Positions 1-7,210 of a stretch of DNA of 14,671 nt are shown here, in pieces. Location of the stretch: contig JAZDPH010000007.1 of assembly GCA_043797735.1 (NCBI GenBank), forward strand, positions 1 to 14,671, read 5' to 3'. The notes beneath the pieces were generated by a model, which did no database searches, was not told the origin of the DNA, and was given only the letters and a program-made list of their open reading frames with translations. The translations under genes and the position numbers were made by a program. The DNA is from BS750m-G77 sp043797735. GTDB lineage: Bacteria > Omnitrophota > Gorgyraeia > Gygaellales > Profunditerraquicolaceae. Within the stretch, counting starts at the first letter, position 1, and every line of letters begins with the position of its first letter.

Positions 1-210
1 AGGAGCGATGTGCCATTTTTATTTGGCAAGGCTTAAATTATCGGCCTCTAACATTACGCTACAGCCACAATCCCAATTCAAGCCATACTAAACCATTATC
101 TTTTCAAGATTACTTTTACAGGTATTATAAGACATTACCTATAGAAAACCCGCCGGTCAATATGAAAGCTATCTTTTTTATAAGCCATGTGGTTAATCTA
201 TGATACTTTG

Positions 211-771
211 TTAAGACATCGTGGAAACAACTGCGTTATTATTTTCCTCTAATTCCTGCATTAATTCTCTAAAACGGGCCAACTGAAGGCGCTCTTCGCC
301 TTGCCGCACGATATCAAGTAGTTTCCGCAGATGGAAGAACTGAAGAATAGCAGGATCGCTTTTATTGCTACGCAAGAAGTCTTTAATGTTTTCAGGCAGA
401 TCAAGGGTTCTTATAACTTTGGCAATGCATGACCAATCTTCTCCTGTAATCTTAGCCAGCCCCCTTATGCTATTAACCCCATGAGATTCTTTCAATCTTA
501 GATAATATTCCGCCTTATCAAGAGGAAATCTCTCTAAACGATTTAGGTGAGTTAAATGCTTTTCCCAAGTTCTTTTCTCAATTGTAGTAATGTGATCCAG
601 GTCTTCAGGGCGATTCCCCAAGCAGAACTTTTGCCTGGCGCTTCTTATAATCGTATAAAATGGAAACTCCCACCAATGCGTTCGAGGTTGGATATCTGAA
701 TATTTCTGCAAATATTTAGTGAAATTAATCATTTCCGAGAGATCAGGGACGATTATTTCTCCCTCGGACAA
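211..771 (-). CDS. Small protein with ParB/KorB-type helix-turn-helix
   Basis: Predicted 186-residue protein. Residues about 85-155 look like the helix-turn-helix of the ParB/KorB family: a run like LAKITGEDWSCIAKVIRTL is followed by DLPENIKDFL, the usual LP...I...L ending. The N-terminal ParB CTPase domain (GERRxxA box) is not seen, so this is not a full chromosome-partition protein. The function is unknown; DNA binding is inferred from the helix-turn-helix alone. The C-terminus is rich in Glu/Arg/Leu and may form a coiled coil. The chosen start is a TTG at 771-769, because a GAGGG lies 7 bases upstream. The frame stays open further upstream without an ATG or GTG before the tRNA-His gene. 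An internal ATG (residue 14) is the alternative. The putative ribosome-binding site lies inside the palindrome at 777-825. Confidence 0.6.
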   Translation of the reverse strand: MSEGEIIVPDLSEMINFTKYLQKYSDIQPRTHWWEFPFYTIIRSARQKFCLGNRPEDLDHITTIEKRTWEKHLTHLNRLERFPLDKAEYYLRLKESHGVNSIRGLAKITGEDWSCIAKVIRTLDLPENIKDFLRSNKSDPAILQFFHLRKLLDIVRQGEERLQLARFRELMQELEENNNAVVSTMS

Positions 772-776
772 AGAAA

Positions 777-825
777 TACCCTCACGCGCCTGTGGCTCGC
801 CTGAGCCTCGGTTCGCATGAGGGTA
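777..825. repeat. Imperfect palindrome / nested hairpin between tRNA-His and the ParB-like gene
   Basis: The outer arms TACCCTCA (777-784) and TGAGGGTA (818-825) are perfectly complementary. After one mismatch the stem continues with GCG/CGC. An inner hairpin GGCTC-gcct-GAGCC sits at 794-807. There is no T-tract on either side, so it is not a typical intrinsic terminator. On the minus strand the arm nearest the gene contains the GAGGG that would serve as ribosome-binding site of the ParB-like gene. It could be an RNA-processing hairpin after tRNA-His, a translation-control hairpin, or a dispersed palindromic repeat. Confidence 0.55.
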
Positions 826-830
826 ATATA

Positions 831-909
831 TGGGGTGGCTAACGGGGATCGAACCCGCAAACCTCTTGAGCCACAGTCAAGTGCTCTAACCAATTGAGCT
901 ATAGCCACC
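831..909 (-). tRNA. tRNA-His (GTG)
   Basis: The reverse strand folds as a full cloverleaf. The acceptor strand starts GGTGGCTA and pairs with TAGCCACC, including the extra G(-1):C73 pair typical of tRNA-His. The anticodon stem CTTGA/TCAAG encloses loop CTGTGGC with anticodon GTG (874-872). The T-arm carries GGTTCGATCC. The 3' CCA is encoded (833-831). It lies 8 bases after the stop codon of the AsmA-like gene, so it is probably cut from that transcript. Confidence 0.95.
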
Positions 910-917
910 AAAATTAA

Positions 918-2222
918 CTACTGACTGTAATCCTTGTCAGTGGCGATGGAGCTTTCGCCCTCCTCCTCCGCCTCTTTTCTTTTATCTTTATATTTTGAAG
1001 GCGGCAGTTCCTGCCGGAAAGAATCCTCAACGCCCTTCTTGATTTCATTGCCCAAAGCGAAAGTCCCCTGAATCAGGGCCTTGGAGAAACCGGTAGCCCC
1101 CTTTACCGTGCCCTCAAGGAACTTGCCCGGCAAAAAGAAAACCCCCTCGGGCCTGAACCTGCTTCCGCGCGCCATTGCCAGCTTGTCTTCAAAGGCATCC
1201 CTTACGCAGGCCCAGCCAAAACGGGGCTTATCCATTTTAGTCCTAATGGTAAAATTAAGGACAATCTTTCCTTCGTCCATAGATTTAAACATATCCAGGA
1301 CCGCATCGGTTATCTTTTCGGCTTTTTCAGAGGGCGCCTCTGCCTGGCGCTGTTTGCGCACGATATCAGTCAGTTCCAGATGGCATTCGGCGGTTACATT
1401 ATTGTCTAACCCTTGAATGTCACTGGTAAAGTTAAGGCGGGCGCTTTCAATGCGCGCCTTTTCCAAGTCTACCCAGAGCGAATAATAAGGGTAAAGATAG
1501 ACCCCGTCAATATCTTCAACCTTTAAAATCGCCTGCATATCCTTTTTGGCAAAATTAATCCAGCCCTTGGCTTCTATTTTACCCTCCTGCCTGCCCTGCT
1601 CCCAGGGGATCTTTGCCTCTAATTTGAAATTAGTGACGTCAGAAAACGGGAATGTATACATATTGACTAAATTGAAATTCAAGTCCTTGACGGTAATACT
1701 GATGCCCTGCGGGCCGACGGTATGGTCAACGAAATGTATTATTCCGCCCTTAACGCTTATGCGTTTTAAGATTATCCCCGGCGGGCTCTTTTGTTTCAGT
1801 GATAACGTTGCCGGGGCTTCACCTATATCGACCAGCACCTTTGGCGCAGTTACTACGCCCTCTTTACCGGCTGCTTCGGATGCTGCTGCCTCTGACGGAA
1901 GAAGAACTCTTTCATAAGTAATCTCCGGCCTTATAAATCTGATTCTATTTAAGGCCAGTTTTCCGACTATAAGCTGCGGCACGCTCGGCGATACTAAAAC
2001 ACTCTCTATTTTAGCCAGGCCTTCTATGTTGAGGTTTCTGATCTCAAGGTTAAACGGCGGGGTGATGGTAAAATACCCCATCGTTACCTCTCTGCCGGTT
2101 AATTCGCGCAGTTTCGCCAAAATAAGGCCGCGGCCCCTGACAAACATAAAGATGTAAGAAGCGCTGTAGAGGCAGGAGAGCATCACGATGATTATCACCA
2201 AAATCTTATTCCGCAGTATCAT
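918..2222 (-). CDS. AsmA / DUF748-like envelope protein
   Basis: A 434-residue protein with an uncleaved-looking N-terminal hydrophobic anchor (about residues 6-27), followed by a mainly beta-strand periplasmic region. The segment around residues 30-110 (LRELTGREVTMGYFTITPP, then EIRNLNIEG, then IRFIRPEITYERV) has the pattern of AsmA/DUF748 proteins, which are linked in the family to outer-membrane assembly or lipid transport. A similar block recurs at about residues 147-185 (LKRISVKGG..HFVDHTV). The C-terminal 50 residues are charged and probably disordered (KDKRKEAEEEGES). The start is the ATG at 2222-2220, which places the anchor at the N-terminus; an AAGGAA lies upstream, overlapping the end of tRNA-Arg. 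It sits between tRNA-Arg and tRNA-His in one direction. The family call is moderately sure; the specific role is unknown. Confidence 0.7.
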   Translation of the reverse strand: MILRNKILVIIIVMLSCLYSASYIFMFVRGRGLILAKLRELTGREVTMGYFTITPPFNLEIRNLNIEGLAKIESVLVSPSVPQLIVGKLALNRIRFIRPEITYERVLLPSEAAASEAAGKEGVVTAPKVLVDIGEAPATLSLKQKSPPGIILKRISVKGGIIHFVDHTVGPQGISITVKDLNFNLVNMYTFPFSDVTNFKLEAKIPWEQGRQEGKIEAKGWINFAKKDMQAILKVEDIDGVYLYPYYSLWVDLEKARIESARLNFTSDIQGLDNNVTAECHLELTDIVRKQRQAEAPSEKAEKITDAVLDMFKSMDEGKIVLNFTIRTKMDKPRFGWACVRDAFEDKLAMARGSRFRPEGVFFLPGKFLEGTVKGATGFSKALIQGTFALGNEIKKGVEDSFRQELPPSKYKDKRKEAEEEGESSIATDKDYSQ

Positions 2223-2238
2223 GGCTTTTCAATTTCCT

Positions 2239-2312
2239 TGCGCCTGGGCCGAATCGAACGGCCAACCACCTGCTTAGAAGGCAGGTGCTCTGTCCATTTG
2301 AGCTACAGGCGC
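2239..2312 (-). tRNA. tRNA-Arg (TCT)
   Basis: Cloverleaf on the reverse strand: acceptor GCGCCTG pairs with CAGGCGC plus discriminator A. The anticodon stem CCTGC/GCAGG encloses loop CTTCTAA, anticodon TCT (2278-2276). The T-arm is GGCCGTTCGATTCGGCC. CCA is not encoded (the next bases read AGG). It lies 8 bases after tRNA-Pro and 16 bases before the AsmA-like gene. Confidence 0.94.
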
Positions 2313-2320
2313 ATCTAATG

Positions 2321-2395
2321 TCGGGGCGACAGGAGTTGAACCTGTGACCTCTTGCTCCCAAAGCAAGCGCTCTAGCCAAACTGAGCCACGCCCCG
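2321..2395 (-). tRNA. tRNA-Pro (TGG)
   Basis: Cloverleaf on the reverse strand: acceptor CGGGGCG pairs with CGCCCCG plus discriminator A. The anticodon stem CTTGC/GCAAG encloses loop TTTGGGA, anticodon TGG (2360-2358). The T-arm is ACAGGTTCAACTCCTGT. CCA is not encoded. It starts 14 bases after the rdgB stop codon and is probably excised from the operon transcript. Confidence 0.94.
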
Positions 2396-2409
2396 TAAAT
2401 TTAATTATA

Positions 2410-3018
2410 TCAGGCATTTGTGCAATGCTCAATATATTTAAGCAAAATCTTCCTTACCTTCCTTAATGCGTGACAGCGATGGCTCATCTTATGTTTTATC
2501 TTCTCTCCCAGCTGCGCAAAGGTTTTTTTGTATCTAGGGATAACAAACAACGGATCGTAGCCGAAGCCATGGCTTCCCTTTAATTCAAAGCCGATGACTC
2601 CCGAGCACCGCCCTTCAACCACGCCGATTAATCCGCGGCTGTCCGCCAGGGCAGCCGCACAAGCATAATATGCCTTTCTTTTATTAAACGGCAGCCCTTC
2701 AAGTGCTGCCAGCAGTTTTTTATTGTTCTGCGCATCGCTTTTATTCTTTCCGGAAAATCGCGAAGAATAAACTCCGGGCCCCCCGTCAAGGGCGTAAACG
2801 CATAGCCCCGAATCCTCCCCCAGAGTCAACTTTTTGGTAAAATGCGCGGCCTTCACGGCTTTTTTTACGGCGTTTTCTTTAAAGGTCCTGCCGTTTTCAA
2901 TAATGCGCGGCATCCTGCCGCAGGAGCCAAGAGAAATTATCTCTAAACCAACCCCGCTTAATATCTCTTTAATCTCCTGTAATTTTTTCCTGTTTTTAGT
3001 AGCGACCAATAACTCCAT
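2410..3018 (-). CDS. rdgB: XTP/dITP diphosphatase (RdgB/HAM1 family)
   Basis: Hydrolyses non-canonical purine nucleoside triphosphates (XTP, dITP, ITP) to monophosphates, keeping them out of DNA and RNA. The 202-residue product shows the family marks in order: LLVATKNRKKLQEI at the N-terminus, GRTFKENAVKKA, LGEDSGLCVYALDGGPGVYSSRF with the catalytic Asp region, HGFGYDPLF, and KHKMSHRCHAL (family SHR..A). I start it at the ATG at 3018-3016, since family members begin with a short stretch before the ATxNxxK motif. A longer frame from 3060 would add 14 residues that overlap rph and match nothing in the family. It begins 4 bases after the rph stop, so translation is probably coupled. Confidence 0.92.
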   Translation of the reverse strand: MELLVATKNRKKLQEIKEILSGVGLEIISLGSCGRMPRIIENGRTFKENAVKKAVKAAHFTKKLTLGEDSGLCVYALDGGPGVYSSRFSGKNKSDAQNNKKLLAALEGLPFNKRKAYYACAAALADSRGLIGVVEGRCSGVIGFELKGSHGFGYDPLFVIPRYKKTFAQLGEKIKHKMSHRCHALRKVRKILLKYIEHCTNA

Positions 3019-3022
3019 ATTT

Positions 3023-3736
3023 CTAAAAGGCGCCTTTAAGCAGGGAGCGCTGGATATCAACTAACTCCTCAACCCCCTTCTTTGCCAAACTAAGGAGCGC
3101 ATCCATCTGTTTTTTGTTAAAGGGTTTTCTTTCGGCCGTGCCCTGAACCTCGATAAACTCACCGCTGCCGGTCATTACTACGTTCATATCAACTTCGGCC
3201 TTAGAGTCCTCCTCGTAATTAAGGTCCAGAATTAACTCCCCGTTAAAAATTCCTACGCTGGTGGCGGCGACAAAATCCGTCAAGGGCAGCTGGTCAATTA
3301 ACCCCCTTTTTTTTAATTTCTGCAGGGCATCCGCCAGCGCGATAAAACTCCCCGTTATAGAGGCGGTGCGCGTGCCGCCGTCGCCCTGAATAACGTCGCA
3401 GTCAATCCAGATAGTGCGCTCCCCTAACAGCGGCATCTTTGTTACCGTGCGCAAAGACCTGCCCACCAGCCGCTGTATCTCGTATGTCCGGCCGGAGTCT
3501 TTATTCCTTCTGATGCGCGTGGCACACGAACGCGGCAGCATCCCGTATTCGGCGGTAACCCAGCCGTTACCCGTATTCTTCATAAACGGCGGAACGGATT
3601 CCTCAACCGATGCGGTGCAGATAACCCGGCTGCTGCCTAACTCTATTAAACAGGAGCCTTCAGGGTATTTCAGGTAATCGCGGTGGATTTTTACTTTTCT
3701 TAATTCATCGGGCTTACGCCCGTCAGCACGGTTCAT
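3023..3736 (-). CDS. rph: Ribonuclease PH
   Basis: Phosphorolytic 3'-5' exoribonuclease that trims tRNA 3' ends, removing nucleotides after the CCA or the discriminator. The 237-residue protein has the usual length and the family signatures: MNRADGRKPDELR at the start, GRTYEIQRLVGRSLR (residues 82-96, with the phosphate-binding Arg), DCDVIQGDGGTRTASITGS (112-130, second phosphate-binding Arg in GTR), and VDMNVVMTGSGEFIEVQGTAE near the C-terminus. The usual QADGG reads QGDGG here, a mild change. Its start codon shares one base with the stop codon of the upstream gene (TAATG). The tRNA-Pro and tRNA-Arg genes just downstream lack encoded CCA and would need 3' trimming and CCA addition, which fits an RNase PH in the same unit. 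Confidence 0.95.
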   Translation of the reverse strand: MNRADGRKPDELRKVKIHRDYLKYPEGSCLIELGSSRVICTASVEESVPPFMKNTGNGWVTAEYGMLPRSCATRIRRNKDSGRTYEIQRLVGRSLRTVTKMPLLGERTIWIDCDVIQGDGGTRTASITGSFIALADALQKLKKRGLIDQLPLTDFVAATSVGIFNGELILDLNYEEDSKAEVDMNVVMTGSGEFIEVQGTAERKPFNKKQMDALLSLAKKGVEELVDIQRSLLKGAF

Positions 3737-4251
3737 TAAAGTTTGCCTCCTTTACAGTCTATCCCGACAATAAGCGGAAAATCCTTCACTTCCAGTTTAT
3801 AAATTGCCTCCGGGCCTAACTCCGCGAAAGCATAAGGCGCTGCTTTTTTAACATATTTGGATAATAACGCGCCGCAGCCGGCATAGGTGATAAAATATAC
3901 CGCCTGATGTTTTTTTATTGCCTTAACTACTTCTTGAGAGCGCCCGCCTTTGCCGATTGCCCCCCTTAATCCCGCTTTAAGCAGCCGCGGCGTAAATTCA
4001 TCCATCCGCCTGCTTGTCGTCGGGCCGCAGGAGCCGATAACCTTCCCCTTAGGCCTCTGCGTGGGGCCGCAGTAATAGATAATAGCACCCTTTAAATCAA
4101 AAGGCAGGCGCCTGCCCCCGGCTAAATCCTGAATAAGCCTTTTATGCGCCTGGTCGCGGGCAGTATAAATTATGCCGCTTAAGGCAACTTCCTCTCCTGC
4201 TTTTAAACCCTTAATCTCTTTTTCGCTTAACGGAGTAGTTATCTTTTTCAT
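3736..4251 (-). CDS. Fumarate hydratase class I / tartrate dehydratase-type, beta subunit
   Basis: Smaller subunit of a two-subunit iron-sulfur hydro-lyase that interconverts fumarate and malate (or dehydrates tartrate). The 171 residues show TARDQAHKRL (30-39), YCGPTQRP (60-67), GSCGPTTSRRMD (73-84), GKGGRS (100-105), YAGCGALL (123-130) and ELGPEAIYKLEV near the C-terminus, all typical of the beta subunit. It follows the alpha subunit with 5 bases between the reading frames and overlaps rph by one base. Fumarate is the likelier substrate because stand-alone alpha/beta pairs of this length are usually fumarases, but sequence alone does not exclude L-tartrate. Confidence 0.9.
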   Translation of the reverse strand: MKKITTPLSEKEIKGLKAGEEVALSGIIYTARDQAHKRLIQDLAGGRRLPFDLKGAIIYYCGPTQRPKGKVIGSCGPTTSRRMDEFTPRLLKAGLRGAIGKGGRSQEVVKAIKKHQAVYFITYAGCGALLSKYVKKAAPYAFAELGPEAIYKLEVKDFPLIVGIDCKGGKL

Positions 4252-4256
4252 GAGCG

Positions 4257-5099
4257 CTAAATTACCGCAGCAGCAGACCTGAGCGCATGGCAGTTTAAGC
4301 TTACCGCAACCGGCAAGCCCGCGATATGCGTCGGGAAGTTAAGGATATTTACCGCTAAGGCCGTAGCCCTCCCGCCAAGCCCCATCGGGCCGATGTTTAG
4401 TTTATTTATCTCTCGCAATAAATCATGTTCTAATTGAGAGAGTTTAGTATTGAGTATTGGGTATTGAGTATTGAGTTTCTTTAATAACGCTTTCTTTGCA
4501 AGCAGGCAGGCATAATCCGCTGTGCCGCCTATTCCTATCCCGACGACATAAGGAGGGCAGGCATCTGCACCCGCTGTTCTTACCGCCTCAACGATAAATT
4601 TTTTTATCTCTTCTAATTTAGCGGTAGGGTTAAACATCATAAGCCGCGACTTATTCTCACAGCCAAAGCCCTTAACCAGAACAGTAATCTTTAATTTATC
4701 CCCCTTAACAATATCCGTATGTATAACTGCCGGAGCATATCCGGGCTTGCCCCGCCAAAGCGCATCGGCGGCAATTGAGGCCCGCAGATACCCCTTCTTA
4801 TACCCCTTTTCAACTCCCTTATTTATTGCCTTTTTTAAATCCCCTTCAATCCTGACGCCGCCTCCTGCCTCTACAAAAACTATCGCCATGCCGGTATCCT
4901 GGCAGATAGCCAGTTTTTCTTTTTTTGCGATGCTGGCATTCTTAATAATCATCGCCAGGGCGGCCTTTGCCTTTTTGTTGCTCTCCCTTGAATGCGCCGC
5001 CTCCAGCAGCGAAAGCATACCACTCCTTAAAACCAGGTTTGCCTTTATGCACAAACCGGCAACTACTTCAGTAATTTTAGGCGCGGGTATTATTCTCAT
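4257..5099 (-). CDS. Fumarate hydratase class I / tartrate dehydratase-type, alpha subunit
   Basis: Catalytic, [4Fe-4S]-binding subunit of the hydro-lyase, 280 residues. Three conserved cysteines that should hold the cluster are present: Cys66 in ICQDTG, Cys147 in GFGCENKS and Cys181 in ADACPPY. Other family marks are GGTADYA (191-197) and IGPMGLGGRATALAV (236-250). The start overlaps the queF stop (ATGA), so the pair is translationally coupled to the queuosine genes. Residues 209-218 (LNTQYPILNT) are encoded by a four-unit heptanucleotide repeat (4447-4474) in the variable stretch just before the conserved IGPMGLGG block. Cysteines and flanking motifs are intact, so the protein should still be functional. 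Confidence 0.92.
   Translation of the reverse strand: MRIIPAPKITEVVAGLCIKANLVLRSGMLSLLEAAHSRESNKKAKAALAMIIKNASIAKKEKLAICQDTGMAIVFVEAGGGVRIEGDLKKAINKGVEKGYKKGYLRASIAADALWRGKPGYAPAVIHTDIVKGDKLKITVLVKGFGCENKSRLMMFNPTAKLEEIKKFIVEAVRTAGADACPPYVVGIGIGGTADYACLLAKKALLKKLNTQYPILNTKLSQLEHDLLREINKLNIGPMGLGGRATALAVNILNFPTHIAGLPVAVSLNCHALRSAAAVI
4447..4474. repeat. Heptanucleotide tandem repeat (4 x 7 bp) inside the fumarase alpha gene
   Basis: Four tandem units on the plus strand: GTATTGA, GTATTGG, GTATTGA, GTATTGA. On the coding strand the unit is CAATACT/CAATACC. The array is in frame and encodes LNTQYPILNT in a variable loop. Two similar arrays of different unit sequence lie in queC and in the amidase gene. 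Confidence 0.9.
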
Positions 5100-5497
5100 C
5101 GCCTTTTATACTCCCTGCTCACCGTAGTCCTTATCCCTCCGCGCGGATTAAACTCCGCGGTGATTCTCACCCAGCGCGGCCGGCAGGCTGCTATAAAATC
5201 CTCAAGCATTTTATTCACCAGGTGCTCATGGAAAATTCCGATATTGCGGTAAAAAATGGTGTACATCTTAAAAGACTTTAATTCTATGCAATACTCCCGC
5301 GGAGAATACTCTATATTGATCGACGCGAAATCCGGCAGGCCGGTCTTGGGGCAGATGCAGGTAAATTCCGGGATCTCTAATTTTATGGTATAGATTTTAT
5401 CCGGATACTGATTATTCCAAACCTGGATTTTCGGGGCCTTTAACTTCCTGACCTCCCCCTGTAACCCTTCGTAAGAATATTTCTTTGCGCCCTTCAT
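5096..5497 (-). CDS. queF: NADPH-dependent preQ0 reductase (QueF, type I)
   Basis: Reduces the nitrile of 7-cyano-7-deazaguanine (preQ0) to the aminomethyl group of preQ1, the last step before insertion into tRNA. The 133-residue length is that of the short, single-domain type I enzyme. Visible residues are Cys49 in FTCICPKTG (thioimide-forming) and Asp56 seven positions later in LPDFA (proton donor). The QueF NADPH motif is ELKSFKMY (72-79), followed by RNIGIFHEH. It overlaps queE upstream and fumarase alpha downstream by ATGA. Together with queD, queC and queE it gives the whole route from the QueD product to preQ1. Confidence 0.96.
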   Translation of the reverse strand: MKGAKKYSYEGLQGEVRKLKAPKIQVWNNQYPDKIYTIKLEIPEFTCICPKTGLPDFASINIEYSPREYCIELKSFKMYTIFYRNIGIFHEHLVNKMLEDFIAACRPRWVRITAEFNPRGGIRTTVSREYKRR

Positions 5498-6165
5498 CTT
5501 ACTCCTATTGCCTTATGCATCTGTGGGATGACACAGGCAGTGATCTTCTGCCCCCTGCAGAAATTCTTAAAACCCTCCAACTTCTCCTCCAGCGCTCCCG
5601 GGCTCTCGCTGCCTTCGGGCTGCAAGACCAGGACTGAAGAACGGTTAACCTTATATAATAATTTTACCGCCTCCTCCAAATCCTCCTGCTTGGTTAAAGA
5701 AGAAATTACCACCTTAACAAACACCTCTTTTTGAGAGGCGACTTTTAAGAATTCGCTATGCGCCCCCCAGAACCCGGATAATCCGGTGGAGCTGGGCAGC
5801 TTTATATCCATTGCCACGATATCCACGCATCCTATTACCTCCTGCAGCTGGTCCGGGAGGGTAGCGTTTGTTTCAAGATAGGTCCTGTAACCCTGCCTTT
5901 TGACAGCCTGCAGGGCTTCTTTTAGAAAACCTTTTTGTAAAAGCGGCTCTCCGCCGGTAAAGGCCAGCGAATGAAACCCTGCGCCGTATAATCTTATCTC
6001 TTTATATAACTCCTGCGGCTCATATTCTATGAAAGAACCAATTTTAGTATCGCAGAAGCGGCACTGCAGGTTGCAGCCGTAGAAGCGCACAAAAATCTGC
6101 CTTGCCCCCAGGTATAACCCCTCCCCCTGCACGCTGCTGAAAACTTCGCTAATTTTTCCCTTCAT
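5494..6165 (-). CDS. queE: 7-carboxy-7-deazaguanine synthase (radical SAM)
   Basis: Radical SAM enzyme that contracts 6-carboxytetrahydropterin to 7-carboxy-7-deazaguanine. The 223-residue protein begins with ISEVFSSVQGEGLYLGARQIFVR, typical of QueE. The cluster motif follows as Cys31, Cys35 and Cys38 in CNLQCRFCDT, with SAM-binding FTGGEPLLQ at 69-77 and a LETNAT segment. The C-terminal part (LVLQPEGSE, then VIPQMHKAIGVR) also matches QueE. It overlaps queC and queF by ATGA on both sides. Confidence 0.95.
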   Translation of the reverse strand: MKGKISEVFSSVQGEGLYLGARQIFVRFYGCNLQCRFCDTKIGSFIEYEPQELYKEIRLYGAGFHSLAFTGGEPLLQKGFLKEALQAVKRQGYRTYLETNATLPDQLQEVIGCVDIVAMDIKLPSSTGLSGFWGAHSEFLKVASQKEVFVKVVISSLTKQEDLEEAVKLLYKVNRSSVLVLQPEGSESPGALEEKLEGFKNFCRGQKITACVIPQMHKAIGVR

Positions 6166-6851
6166 CGTTTTAATATGGGATCGGCTATGCCCGCCTCAAG
6201 AAACCCCTTGCCGCGGAAATAACAACTATCACAAGCCCCGCAGGGCGAGGCTGCCCCGTTATAACAGGACCAGGTTAATTCAAAAGGCACCTTCAGCTCT
6301 ATGCCGGTTTTTATAATCTGCGCCTTGGTTTTATTAATCAGCGGCGTCCTTATTTCAATCTTTTTATTCTCTACCCCCGCCTTTGTGCCGCAGGCAAGCA
6401 TTCTGCTAAAGCTGCGGTAAAACTCCGGCCGGCAGTCCGGATAACCGGAATAATCCAGGGCATTTGCGCCGATGTAAACAGCCGAGGCCCCGACTGCCTC
6501 GGCAAAAGATGCGGCGTAACTTAAAAATATGATGTTGCGCGCCGGGACATAGGTTGAGGGAATATTAGTATAGCGTTTAGCGTATAGCGCATAGCGTTTA
6601 GGAATCTTTATCTTCGCATCTAAAAGAGCGGAGCCTTTCCACGGCAGGCTTATTTTAATAACTTTAAATTCGCAACCCGCATATCTAGCAATTTCTTTTG
6701 CCGCGTTAATTTCCTTTTTATGCCGCTGGCCATAATCAAAAATCAAACAAAAACATTTAAACCCGCATTTTTTAGCGGAATATAAAGTTACCGCCGAATC
6801 CAGGCCCCCTGACAATAAAACTATCCCCCTCTTATTGGGCGGACGCGCCAT
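6162..6851 (-). CDS. queC: 7-cyano-7-deazaguanine synthase
   Basis: ATP-dependent enzyme that converts 7-carboxy-7-deazaguanine to preQ0. It has the PP-loop SGGLDS (14-19), FDYGQRH (38-44), STYVPARNIIFLSYAAS (99-115), and four zinc-binding cysteines Cys196, Cys204, Cys207 and Cys210 in WSCYNG..PCGACDSC. Length 229 is normal. Residues 85-94 (KRYALYAKRY) come from a four-unit heptanucleotide repeat (6571-6598) in the variable loop just before the STYVPARN motif. It overlaps queE by ATGA and follows queD by 2 bases. Confidence 0.96.
   Translation of the reverse strand: MARPPNKRGIVLLSGGLDSAVTLYSAKKCGFKCFCLIFDYGQRHKKEINAAKEIARYAGCEFKVIKISLPWKGSALLDAKIKIPKRYALYAKRYTNIPSTYVPARNIIFLSYAASFAEAVGASAVYIGANALDYSGYPDCRPEFYRSFSRMLACGTKAGVENKKIEIRTPLINKTKAQIIKTGIELKVPFELTWSCYNGAASPCGACDSCYFRGKGFLEAGIADPILKR
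6571..6598. repeat. Heptanucleotide tandem repeat (4 x 7 bp) inside queC
   Basis: Four tandem units on the plus strand: TAGCGTT, TAGCGTA, TAGCGCA, TAGCGTT. The array is in frame and encodes KRYALYAKRY in a variable surface loop of QueC, leaving the catalytic motifs on either side untouched. The period and copy number equal those of the array in the fumarase gene, but the unit sequence differs. Confidence 0.9.
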
Positions 6852-6853
6852 TG

Positions 6854-7210
6854 TTACTCCTCATAAATGGCGCAACTGGCGTTGTTTTCCCAGACGGTTA
6901 CGGATTTAATGTCTTTTAACCGCCTCTTTAAGGTATCGTAAATATACTTCGCGATATTTTCGGAGGTGGGGTTTACTTTTTTAAAATAGGGAATTTTATT
7001 CAGGTATTTGTGGTCAAGTTCTTCCAGGCAGTCATAGAGCCTTTTCTTTAGAATTTTAAAATCAATGACCATGCCGGCCTTATCCAGCCGCCGGCTTTGG
7101 GCCTCCGCCTCTACCTTCCAGTTGTGGCCGTGCAAAGACTCGCATTTGCCCTTGTAGGCCCTTAAATTATGCGCCGAGCTGAAATTTCCTTCTACCTTTA
7201 CATTAAACAT
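6854..7210 (-). CDS. queD: 6-carboxy-5,6,7,8-tetrahydropterin synthase
   Basis: Converts 7,8-dihydroneopterin triphosphate to 6-carboxytetrahydropterin, the first committed step towards queuosine. The 118-residue protein has the QueD-type motif Cys23-x3-His27-Gly-His29 (KCESLHGHN) and an upstream zinc ligand His14 in SSAHNL. LDHKYLN lies at 65-71 and Glu108 in VWENNAS. The CxxxHGH spacing argues for QueD rather than a sepiapterin-type PTPS. It overlaps murI by 8 bases and precedes queC by 2 bases. Confidence 0.95.
   Translation of the reverse strand: MFNVKVEGNFSSAHNLRAYKGKCESLHGHNWKVEAEAQSRRLDKAGMVIDFKILKKRLYDCLEELDHKYLNKIPYFKKVNPTSENIAKYIYDTLKRRLKDIKSVTVWENNASCAIYEE

Noticed and set aside
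1..210. Plus-strand frame open from the left edge to a TGA at 201-203 (about 66 codons)
   Set aside because: No motif or family recognised, the sequence is AT-rich, and no start is visible. It could be the end of a convergent gene cut by the window, but nothing supports this. No other feature is seen in 1-210.
1081..1917. Plus-strand open frames of 111 and 123 codons across 918-2222
   Set aside because: They are shadows of the AsmA-like gene, with no recognisable domain and no start signal.
3019..3060. Longer rdgB start adding 14 residues
   Set aside because: The extension overlaps rph, and family members begin directly before the ATxNxxK motif, which fits the ATG at 3018.
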